From assembly GCA_965220955.1 (NCBI GenBank), contig CBDCRK010000008.1, forward strand, positions 1-64,000: DNA of 64,000 nucleotides, read 5' to 3'. Below, in pieces: positions 57,811 to 64,000 of the stretch (position 1 is the stretch's first letter; every line of letters starts with the position of its first letter). The notes below the pieces were generated by a model. That model saw nothing but the letters and a program-made list of their open reading frames with translations, did not search any database and was not told the origin of the DNA. This DNA is from CBDCRK01 sp965220955. Lineage in GTDB: Bacteria > Desulfobacterota > Binatia > Bin18 > CBDCRK01. A program made the translations under genes and the position numbers.

Positions 57811-58707
57811 ATGGAGAGCGATTGCTTGCTCTCAATGCCTCAAGAAGAGGGGAAAGAGAGGAAGGGCAGACTGATGGTCAAGGTTCCGCGAGAAGAGACG
57901 CTGGTTATCCCCAGCGGTGTCGAAGGAGCCGACGATGCTCGCATCTTCTATCGCCAGGCAGGTGAGGGAACGCCTCTCGTATGGCTGCACTGGCTCTGGG
58001 GCGAACCCCGATGGATGGACCAGCACCAGCGCCTTACCGAGCGATTCACAGTTTACGTACCGGACCTGCCGGGCTACGGCCAATCGACTCTACCGGAATG
58101 GGCGCGGCGGCCAAGGGAGTTGGCAATCATACTCTTACAGTTTCTTAATGCTCTCTCTTTAGATCGACCAATCCTCGTCGGATCGTGTCTGGGCGGTTGG
58201 GTGGGAGCTGAGATGGCGGTATTGCGACCGGAACGTCTCTCCCAGCTGATACTCATCGATCCGCTCGGTCTCAGTCAGGACTGGACTAAGACGCCCAACG
58301 TCTTTTACGCCAATCCCCCAGATGTACCCGGCTTCTTCTTTAGTAATACAAGTCTTGCACAGGCTCAGGTGTATATTCCCGATAGGTCAGAGTGGGACGA
58401 ATCTTTCCTTGAAAATCGCCTTGCCAGCTCCACCCTGTTGTTTGACCCCTATTTACATTCCCACACCCTGGCCCATCGCCTACATCTGGTGACCACGCCG
58501 ACCCTGGTGGTATGGGGACAGCAGGACCCACTGTTAAGTGTTGACCACGCCGGTCTGTGGGCCAACCTGATCCCCGGCGCCCAAAGTCACATTATCTCGG
58601 GCGGCGGCCATTTGCCATACGTGGAGAATCTAGAGGCGGTGGTCAGTGCAGTAGAGGAGTTCGTCCTGACACAGACCGGAGAAACAGAAAAGGAGATCAC
58701 TCGATGA
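57811..58707 (+). CDS. Alpha/beta hydrolase with Cys in the nucleophile position
   Basis: A 298-residue alpha/beta hydrolase: oxyanion region TPLVWLHWLWGEPRWMDQ, FTVYVPDLPGYGQSTLP, nucleophile elbow ILVGSCLGGWVGAEMAVL, the acid in TLVVWGQQDPLLSVDHAG and His in SHIISGGGHLPYVE. The elbow reads G-S-C-L-G, so the nucleophile would be Cys, as in dienelactone hydrolases, rather than Ser. Translation may start at 57811 or at ATG 57874 (MVKVPREETL), which has GAGGAAGG upstream. The stop overlaps the next start as ATGA. Confidence 0.82.
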   Translation: MESDCLLSMPQEEGKERKGRLMVKVPREETLVIPSGVEGADDARIFYRQAGEGTPLVWLHWLWGEPRWMDQHQRLTERFTVYVPDLPGYGQSTLPEWARRPRELAIILLQFLNALSLDRPILVGSCLGGWVGAEMAVLRPERLSQLILIDPLGLSQDWTKTPNVFYANPPDVPGFFFSNTSLAQAQVYIPDRSEWDESFLENRLASSTLLFDPYLHSHTLAHRLHLVTTPTLVVWGQQDPLLSVDHAGLWANLIPGAQSHIISGGGHLPYVENLEAVVSAVEEFVLTQTGETEKEITR

Positions 58708-59855
58708 AGATTTTTAACATGGCCCTCTTCGGCTGGCCCTATCTCCCGCAAGATGCGGTCGGGCCAGGCAAATATCCGGTGTCAAACAAGTATTTTGACC
58801 GTGAGGTCGGGCAGCAGCTGTTCCAGAAGGATCTCGACTTGGTCGCACTCACGGATGAGCTTGGCCTGGATGGGTTCAATTGCCAGGAGCACCATGGTGC
58901 GGGCGGGTTCTGCGCCTTTGTGCCATCAACAGAAATTATCGCCGCAGCGGTATCGCAGCGCACCAAGAACCTCAAAATAGCGCTGACCGGCTCCTGTATT
59001 CCGCTCCATCATCCTCTGGCGATAGCTGAGCAGGTGGCACAGCTTGATCACTTGAGCGGCGGCCGCATCATTTGGGGGGCGCTGCGCGGCTTTGCTACGG
59101 AATACATTTCCTATAACGTCAATCCGGCCGAGTCTCAGGAGCGGTTTCGCGAGGGATTTGACTTGATCATTAAGGCCTGGACGCACGAAGGGCCGTTTGA
59201 TTTCGACGGCAAATACTATCGCGTACGCAACTACAACATCTGGCCCAAGACGTTGCAGCGTCCCCACCCGCCGATTTGGATGGCCGCCAACAGCCACGAC
59301 TCCCTTGACTTTGCAGTCAAGCGGAACGCGTATGTCGCAACACCCTTTGTGAGTTGCGAGCGAACACGCGAAACCTGGACACTGTCGCATCAGATATCGG
59401 ACGATCTGGGTATTCCCCTTGTTGAAGACTTTGACGACTGGTTTGCCTCGGTCTGTGTCATCTACGTTGCCGACAGCGACGAACAGGCCCGTGAGGAAGC
59501 CCAAGAAGCGCTCGACTACCACTTCTTCACGGCGTTCGGCTCAATGGACCTCGACACAACGTCTCTGGTGCCCGGCCATATGAGCGTCAAGGGACTGCAG
59601 AGCTGGTTGCGAGGCAGCACCAGTAAGGAGACCGGTAAGATAATCGGATTCCCTGTAGCCGAAGCCATCGAGAACGGGACCGCGATTGTTGGTACGCCGG
59701 AGACATGCGTGAAGTTGGCAAAGCTGCAAAAGGAAAACGGCAAACGCAATGTGCTGTTGGCGATGTTCCAGTTCGGCAATCTACCTCAGGATAAGGCCAC
59801 GAAAAACCTCCGACTCTTCGCCACCAAGGTCTATCCGGAGATCCGAGATTTCTAA
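58704..59855 (+). CDS. LLM class flavin-dependent oxidoreductase (bacterial luciferase-like)
   Basis: A 383-residue luciferase-like monooxygenase: DLVALTDELGLDGFNCQEHH, LKIALTGSCIPLHHPLAIAE, QVAQLDHLSGGRIIWGALRG, PHPPIWMAANSHDSLDFAVK and a C-terminal GTAIVGTPETCVKLAKLQKE. The subgroup with ExHH after strand 2 uses reduced FMN supplied by a reductase. It is coupled by ATGA to the alpha/beta hydrolase before it, so oxygenation and hydrolysis steps of one catabolic route are plausible. The substrate is unknown. Confidence 0.88.
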   Translation: MKIFNMALFGWPYLPQDAVGPGKYPVSNKYFDREVGQQLFQKDLDLVALTDELGLDGFNCQEHHGAGGFCAFVPSTEIIAAAVSQRTKNLKIALTGSCIPLHHPLAIAEQVAQLDHLSGGRIIWGALRGFATEYISYNVNPAESQERFREGFDLIIKAWTHEGPFDFDGKYYRVRNYNIWPKTLQRPHPPIWMAANSHDSLDFAVKRNAYVATPFVSCERTRETWTLSHQISDDLGIPLVEDFDDWFASVCVIYVADSDEQAREEAQEALDYHFFTAFGSMDLDTTSLVPGHMSVKGLQSWLRGSTSKETGKIIGFPVAEAIENGTAIVGTPETCVKLAKLQKENGKRNVLLAMFQFGNLPQDKATKNLRLFATKVYPEIRDF

Positions 59856-59883
59856 TTTCTAGAGGAGAGGTCTCAGATACACA

Positions 59884-61146
59884 TCAGCGCCGAACGGCAG
59901 GAGTTTCTATCGGCAGGCCGCGACCACGCCAGGCCAGATATAGTTCAAGATTCACATAGTCGTCAGCTCCGTGGGGAAGGGGCTCAGCCCTAATAGCGGC
60001 GTTGCACCACGCGAACATACGGTGCGTTGATCCCAGTGTTTGCCAGGTATGACGGTAGATGGGGAAGCCATTGATCTGCCCTTGGCTAATGACATCGCCG
60101 CGGAGGCGTTGACCAGCCTGCTGATCGTGGCAATGGGTGCACGCCATGTCAAGTTGGCCGCGGCGGTGCAGGAAGAACTCTTTTCCTGTCTCGAAAAACG
60201 GTTTTGCCGGCCCATCGATAGGCACGTTAAGAGGCAACCCGTGTGACTGAAAACTCACAAACGCACTGAGCGCCAACAGATCTTCGGATTCATAAAGGTA
60301 GGTCGCGACCTGTAGGTGTTCCTGGCGACAGCGGTTGATCTGTTGCTCAAGATTGATCAGCTTATTCCGCTGTGGGTCGAACCGCGGATACCGCGTGCGC
60401 GTCCCACGCAGGCTTGCCGCTGTGTCTCCATGACAACTCGCGCAAGACTTTTGACTGATGCCTTCTATTTGTTCCCATAGCTCACGGCCACGTTCTACCC
60501 ACAACATCCCCGGGTTGCCGAATTCGTCGTCTTGTAACGTTTGGTTTTCCTGCGATAGGTAGGTATAGCCAGAGCGCCGGCCGTCGACAATATAGGGGAC
60601 AGCCTCCTGCTGCTCATGACTGGGAAACGTTGGTTGGGTTTTGGGATAGTGCACTGCGTTTGTTGGTTGTTTCCGCAGTGTCAAGAGATATGCAATGACA
60701 TTCTCGATTTCCTGCGCCGTGAGGATGGGCTTGCCGCGGTAACGCTCGAGCACCTGATATAATCTCTCTACTTTGTAATAGGCTGGCATTATTGTCTGTG
60801 GGTTCAGCGCTTTTGGATTCACAAGCCGTAATCGCAACGCGCCCGCCGTATAGCGATGGCCAACGCCGTCTAAAGGTAGTCCAACCGTGCCGTGGAACTG
60901 GCGCTCGGGCAGCGGCAGGGCATGACACACAACACAATCGCCTCGCTCACGGTCGAGAACAATGCGGCGCCCAAGTTCCGCATTACCGAGCTGGTCGGTT
61001 AGCGGGGAAGGGATCCTTTCGTTCAGGATCTGATTACTGACTAACTGTTTACCGCCCTGGGCTGCACTGTGGAGAGCGTCAAGCACAAAGATTCCGGCCA
61101 AGATACCGAAGACACCAATGACAACAGCGCGCCTTAACATCATCAT
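59884..61146 (-). CDS. SoxX-SoxA fusion cytochrome
   Basis: A 420-residue tri-haem protein. After an N-terminal export signal (VVIGVFGILAGIFVLDALHS), residues about 55-155 form a SoxX domain with CVVCH, distal Met in QTIMPAYYK and ENVIAYLLTL. Residues about 210-420 form a SoxA domain with CASCHG, RYPRFDPQRNKLINLEQQIN, FFLHRRGQLDMACTHCHD, QGQINGFPIYRHTWQTLGS and the persulfide-type Cys in MFAWCNAAIRAEPLP, ending LPIETPAVRR. SoxXA couples thiosulfate to the SoxY cysteine in the periplasm. The subunits are normally separate genes. It follows the flavoprotein gene with no gap. Confidence 0.9.
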   Translation of the reverse strand: MMMLRRAVVIGVFGILAGIFVLDALHSAAQGGKQLVSNQILNERIPSPLTDQLGNAELGRRIVLDRERGDCVVCHALPLPERQFHGTVGLPLDGVGHRYTAGALRLRLVNPKALNPQTIMPAYYKVERLYQVLERYRGKPILTAQEIENVIAYLLTLRKQPTNAVHYPKTQPTFPSHEQQEAVPYIVDGRRSGYTYLSQENQTLQDDEFGNPGMLWVERGRELWEQIEGISQKSCASCHGDTAASLRGTRTRYPRFDPQRNKLINLEQQINRCRQEHLQVATYLYESEDLLALSAFVSFQSHGLPLNVPIDGPAKPFFETGKEFFLHRRGQLDMACTHCHDQQAGQRLRGDVISQGQINGFPIYRHTWQTLGSTHRMFAWCNAAIRAEPLPHGADDYVNLELYLAWRGRGLPIETPAVRR

Positions 61147-62439
61147 TTATGAGAAGGTATCGGCCGTAATATTGGCGTACCACGATCGGGCATACTCTGC
61201 TTCCAAAGCGCGGGTTGTATCAGGAGCGTCAAGAGGACTGGTTCCGTTCGATCCTGGAGCGATAGTGATCTTATCGTTTTCTACTTGATAGACAGCAGCA
61301 ATCGAAATGCCATAGTCAGGGGCCACCAGGCTGTAACAGGTGTTCATCAACGCTGGTTCTGCAACCTGCTCGCCCCGTAGCAGCGCTACAATCGCCGCTG
61401 CGCAGACCTTGGCCTGATTGTTAGCACTAAAGGCTGATTTGGGCATTGGGTTGGCAATGGCAGCGTCGCCAATAATGTGAACGCCCGCATGAACAGTGGA
61501 TTCGAAGGTACTTCCTTTTACCGGACACCATCCCTTACCGTTGTCAAGTCCGACAGTGCGAGCAATCGCCGCCGCGCGCTGCGGCGCAACAACGTTCGCC
61601 ACTGCCGGTTTGTATTCGTCAAACTCGGTGTGTACAATGCCCGCGCGAGCATCGACCTGTATAACGCGCCCGCCTTGCGAGCCCGAGACCCATTCGAGCA
61701 GGCCGGGATAGAGACGCTTCCATGCGGCCAGAAACAGCTTATCCTTGGTGAATGCATCCTTGGCATCGAGGATCAATAATTTCGCTTTTGGCTTGTGAGT
61801 TTTGAGATAGTGAGCAATCAAACTGGCGCGCTCGTACGGACCCGGCGGACAACGGTAGGGATTCTCTGGCGCGGTAATCACAACTAGCCCTCCGTCCTCC
61901 ATTGCTTCAAGTTGGCGGCGGAGCAGCAGCGTTTGCGAACCAGCCTCCCACGCGTGCGGGAACACTTTGCTCGCCGTAATATCATAGCCTTCTAACGCTC
62001 CCCACTGGAGCTCAACACCAGGCGACAAGACTACCCGGTCATACGTTAATGCATTCCCATTGTTGAGCGTGAGGTGATGCTTGGTTGGATCAAGCGTCGC
62101 TGCTTCAGCCTGGACCACTTGCACGCCATAGCGTTCGCGCAGCTTCCCATAGGTGTAGGTCAATGACGCCAGATCGCGCAGACCGGCGAGTACAACGTTG
62201 CTAAAAGGACAGGTAGTAAACTGGCTCTGCGGCGTGACCAGGGTGACCTCAAGCGTGGGATCAGCACGGCGCAGATATTTAGCGCAGGTCGCCCCACCAA
62301 AGCCGCCACCGACCACCACTACCCGGCCGGGCGTGTTTGCCCAGGCTTGGCGCACAGCCATCTTAGTTGCTTTTTTGGTCGCTTTTTCGACAAACGGGAG
62401 ACTTGCAACAAGGCCCAGGAATTGGCGACGAGTTGGCAT
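61147..62439 (-). CDS. Flavocytochrome c sulfide dehydrogenase flavoprotein (SoxF/FccB-like)
   Basis: A 430-residue FAD protein with a Tat signal (TRRQFLGLVASLPF). FAD binding is shown by VVVVGGGFGGATCAKYLRRA and HAGVHIIGDAAIANPMPKSA. The conserved Cys pair of FCSD lies in FTTCPFSNVVLAG and NTCYSLVAP, with CPPGPYERASLIAHYLK between. It oxidises sulfide to sulfur and passes electrons to a c-type cytochrome, here probably the monohaem cytochrome encoded 20 bp upstream. Length and motifs fit the family throughout. Confidence 0.9.
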   Translation of the reverse strand: MPTRRQFLGLVASLPFVEKATKKATKMAVRQAWANTPGRVVVVGGGFGGATCAKYLRRADPTLEVTLVTPQSQFTTCPFSNVVLAGLRDLASLTYTYGKLRERYGVQVVQAEAATLDPTKHHLTLNNGNALTYDRVVLSPGVELQWGALEGYDITASKVFPHAWEAGSQTLLLRRQLEAMEDGGLVVITAPENPYRCPPGPYERASLIAHYLKTHKPKAKLLILDAKDAFTKDKLFLAAWKRLYPGLLEWVSGSQGGRVIQVDARAGIVHTEFDEYKPAVANVVAPQRAAAIARTVGLDNGKGWCPVKGSTFESTVHAGVHIIGDAAIANPMPKSAFSANNQAKVCAAAIVALLRGEQVAEPALMNTCYSLVAPDYGISIAAVYQVENDKITIAPGSNGTSPLDAPDTTRALEAEYARSWYANITADTFS

Positions 62440-62459
62440 GGGAAGACGCGGTCGTTTTT

Positions 62460-62798
62460 TTAATGTTGCTTCAGCGTAGCGAAATATGCGGTCACCGCTT
62501 CGATGTCCGCATTGTCGAGGCCCTTGGCGATAGGGTTCATCACTGTGCCCTGACGCGCTTCGGTGCGGAACGCTTGCAATGCGTCTCCGAAGTGCTCAGG
62601 CAACAGGGTATCAAGAGAAGGAATCGCCCCCTGACTTCGTCCGTCAGGACCGTGACAAGCCGCGCAAGCATACGCCAGAGCAGCGCCGCGTGAGGCGAGT
62701 GGATCCGCACCGGCTGGGTCCATATCAGCAACGCCAGAAAGTAATAGCAGCACAGCAAGGAGAACAAACATCTCTGGTAATACAAATTTGTATTTCAT
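62460..62798 (-). CDS. Monohaem cytochrome c (FCSD/Sox electron acceptor)
   Basis: A 112-residue exported cytochrome. A signal peptide (FVLLAVLLLLSGVADMDPAG) is followed by AYACAACHGPDGRSQGAIPS, with CAACH as haem site, and GTVMNPIAKGLDNADIEAVT with Met as distal ligand. YFATLKQH closes the class I fold. It resembles the small cytochrome subunit of flavocytochrome c sulfide dehydrogenase. It overlaps soxZ by 4 bp (ATGA) and precedes the flavoprotein gene. Confidence 0.87.
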   Translation of the reverse strand: MKYKFVLPEMFVLLAVLLLLSGVADMDPAGADPLASRGAALAYACAACHGPDGRSQGAIPSLDTLLPEHFGDALQAFRTEARQGTVMNPIAKGLDNADIEAVTAYFATLKQH

Positions 62799-63118
62799 TC
62801 GCTCACCGTAATCGCCACCCGCTCGGACTGGGTTACTCCAGAGTCATCCGTCCACACAAACTCAAGTTCGCCTGAAGACTGCGCTATAGTGAAAAACGAA
62901 AGATAAGGGTTTGCCGCAATCCCAGGGAACAATTCGGCCTGAAAGACTTCTTCTCTATTGTAATGACAAGTCACTTTTTTAACAATGTTTTGCGCAATCT
63001 GCTCCCCCACTTCGTTATAGCGAAAGCCGGTTTCCATGGGATGACGGATGAGGAGGCGGATTGCAAAAACTTCTCCGCGTTTGACTGCGGCGGGAACTTT
63101 AATTCTCGCGTTCGCCAT
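62795..63118 (-). CDS. soxZ: SoxZ, sulfur-carrier partner
   Basis: A 107-residue SoxZ: MANARIKVPAAVKRGEVFAI, RLLIRHPMETGFRYNEVGEQ, IVKKVTCHYNREEVFQAELF, PGIAANPYLSFFTIAQSSGE and LEFVWTDDSGV. The IxHPMETGxR stretch is the family hallmark. It forms the SoxYZ heterodimer that holds sulfur intermediates during thiosulfate or sulfide oxidation. ATG 63118 is chosen; an in-frame TTG at 63139 directly after the SoxY stop is an alternative. No export signal is expected because SoxZ travels with Tat-exported SoxY. Confidence 0.93.
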   Translation of the reverse strand: MANARIKVPAAVKRGEVFAIRLLIRHPMETGFRYNEVGEQIAQNIVKKVTCHYNREEVFQAELFPGIAANPYLSFFTIAQSSGELEFVWTDDSGVTQSERVAITVSE

Positions 63119-63135
63119 CTGGATCCCAGTTTCCT

Positions 63136-63675
63136 TCAATTTCCTTCAATACACGCGGCGGCGGTGACCACGACTTCCGCTGTTGCCAGCCATGACGACC
63201 CATCGTTCATAATAGCAACGGCGATGACCTGCTGCGTGCCAGCAAGACGAACACGCGTGCTCACTTCGGCGCGGCCCGTGCGCGGCCCAAGATAGAAGCG
63301 GGCAATCACGGGTTGCGGGTTTTTTTCCGAGAAGATATGAATACTCTTTACATACACCTCAGCCGTCATTGGGCTTTCGACCCTCACTTTGAGCGGAACG
63401 GAATGACCACTTTCGGCCAGCGGTGGTAGCGTTAGCTTAACGCGGCCGGTCTTGGGAAGCACTCCCCCAGTCGCTTTGCGGATGAACGGGGTGAGCTTTT
63501 CTGGGACTGCTAATGCGGGACGCACGTTCAGCAGCGGTAAAAGGAGGGAGCCCACAAGGCCCGCGAGAAACTGGCGTCGCGGGAGAGTGCTAGGCCCAAG
63601 GAAATCCCCCTTTGGGCCCCCCTTGAGGCGCAAAACGCGGGGGAATTTCTTCGAGTCACCGGCGCTGTTTATCAT
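63136..63675 (-). CDS. soxY: SoxY, sulfur-carrier protein with an unusual C-terminus
   Basis: A 179-residue SoxY with a Tat signal (PRRQFLAGLVGSLLLPLLN) placed unusually late, after about 30 residues (LRLKGGPKGDFLGPSTL). The Ig-like body reads VKLTLPPLAESGHSVPLKVR, SPMTAEVYVKSIHIFSEKNP, VIARFYLGPRTGRAEVSTRV and QVIAVAIMNDGSSWLATAEV. The sulfur-binding Cys is present at the end, but the usual GGCGG arm is replaced by AAACIEGN. A TTTCCTTCAA duplication lies at the end of the gene, so the tail may have been altered. Its ATG overlaps the upstream stop as TAATG. Confidence 0.88.
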   Translation of the reverse strand: MINSAGDSKKFPRVLRLKGGPKGDFLGPSTLPRRQFLAGLVGSLLLPLLNVRPALAVPEKLTPFIRKATGGVLPKTGRVKLTLPPLAESGHSVPLKVRVESPMTAEVYVKSIHIFSEKNPQPVIARFYLGPRTGRAEVSTRVRLAGTQQVIAVAIMNDGSSWLATAEVVVTAAACIEGN

Positions 63676-64000
63676 TAAGCCTTCCGCAGATCATGACGCG
63701 TCAATGGGAGTGAGCGAATGCGTTTGCCGGTTGCCGCGTAAATCGCGTTACAGAGGGCTGGCGCCAAGGGAGCCATAGCCGGTTCTCCAGCGCCGCCCCA
63801 AAAGCCGCCGGTCGGTGCCAGGACGACCTCTACCTTAGGCATCTCGGCAATGCGCATCATTGGGTAGTTATGAAAATTCGCTTGTTCGACTCGCCCATCC
63901 TTGATGGTGATCTCTCCATAAAGCACGGCAGTTAGGCCATACACAACACTGCCTTCAGCCTGCGCCCGCACCGAATCGGGATTCGCTATATAACCACAAT
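63675..64000 (-). CDS. Molybdenum hydroxylase large subunit, C-terminal end (IorB/xanthine dehydrogenase-like), partial
   Basis: The last 108 codons of a molybdopterin-binding subunit: CGYIANPDSVRAQAEG at the window edge, then YGLTAVLYGEITIKDGRVEQ, ANFHNYPMMRIAEMPKVEVV, GGFWGGAGEPAMAPLAPALC and GKRIRSLPLTRHDLRK. The GEP(A/G)xxPxAPALxNAI motif contains the conserved active-site Glu region of isoquinoline 1-oxidoreductase and aldehyde dehydrogenase-type enzymes. The frame is open to base 64000, so the gene starts outside. It overlaps soxY by one base (TAATG), so it is translated with the Sox genes. Confidence 0.87.
   Translation of the reverse strand, partial: CGYIANPDSVRAQAEGSVVYGLTAVLYGEITIKDGRVEQANFHNYPMMRIAEMPKVEVVLAPTGGFWGGAGEPAMAPLAPALCNAIYAATGKRIRSLPLTRHDLRKA

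Overview
The window reads as a chromosome piece from an uncultivated Gram-negative, GC-rich bacterium. A TonB-dependent receptor, Tat-type signals, periplasmic Sox cytochromes and a UGA-decoded selenoprotein all point that way. No rRNA, tRNA or housekeeping marker is present, so the phylum cannot be fixed. Many proteins (LLM flavoenzymes, CocE and Abhydrolase_10 hydrolases, amidase, MMPL exporter, SLC13 carrier) resemble the large catabolic repertoires of Binatota- or Tectomicrobia-like lineages, but this is only an impression.

Region 1 (1 to about 25,629) is the right part of a Mu-like transposable prophage with a long flexible tail. A gp27-like DUF3486 gene and a DUF2730/VpaChn25_0724-like gene run leftward. 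A protease/scaffold gene, gpT major capsid, DUF1320 (gp36), a gp37-like gene, tail tube, tail assembly chaperone with a slippery A AAA AAC site, tape measure, distal tail proteins and a 1,393-residue tail hub run rightward. A moron block between tape measure and distal tail carries an exported protein, an Acb2/Tad1-like cyclic-nucleotide sponge and a DUF6527 protein. Nearly every gap in the prophage is filled with palindromic repeats. These often supply the TAG stop of the preceding gene and end just upstream of the next start. Several structural genes carry frameshifts or a premature stop.

Region 2 (25.6 to 29.3 kb) is a damaged defence island on the minus strand. It contains an internally deleted type III restriction gene, a TIGR04255 gene, two ATGA-coupled unknown genes and the first 70 codons of a type III mod gene cut by the prophage end. 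Next to it is a Sec-containing ArsC-like protein with a recognisable bacterial SECIS hairpin.

Region 3 (29.3 to 42.1 kb) is metabolic: a methyltransferase, a bifunctional beta-oxidation protein, a metallo-beta-lactamase-fold hydrolase, an MMPL exporter, two large alpha/beta hydrolases and an SLC13 carrier.

Region 4 (42.2 to 51.4 kb) mixes transport and defence. A TonB receptor starts with a copy of the 5' end of the neighbouring AAA ATPase gene. The ATPase is followed by a broken DUF3226 (TOPRIM-like) gene, a type III-like adenine methyltransferase, a UPF0175/DUF3368 toxin-antitoxin pair and remnants of two REP-associated transposases.

Region 5 (51.4 to 59.9 kb) holds a lactonase, two LLM flavoenzymes, a VOC protein, a HicAB-like pair, an amidase and an alpha/beta hydrolase. 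Region 6 (59.9 to 64 kb) is a leftward sulfur-oxidation operon: a molybdenum hydroxylase C-terminus, soxY, soxZ, a monohaem cytochrome, a flavocytochrome c sulfide dehydrogenase flavoprotein and a fused SoxX-SoxA.
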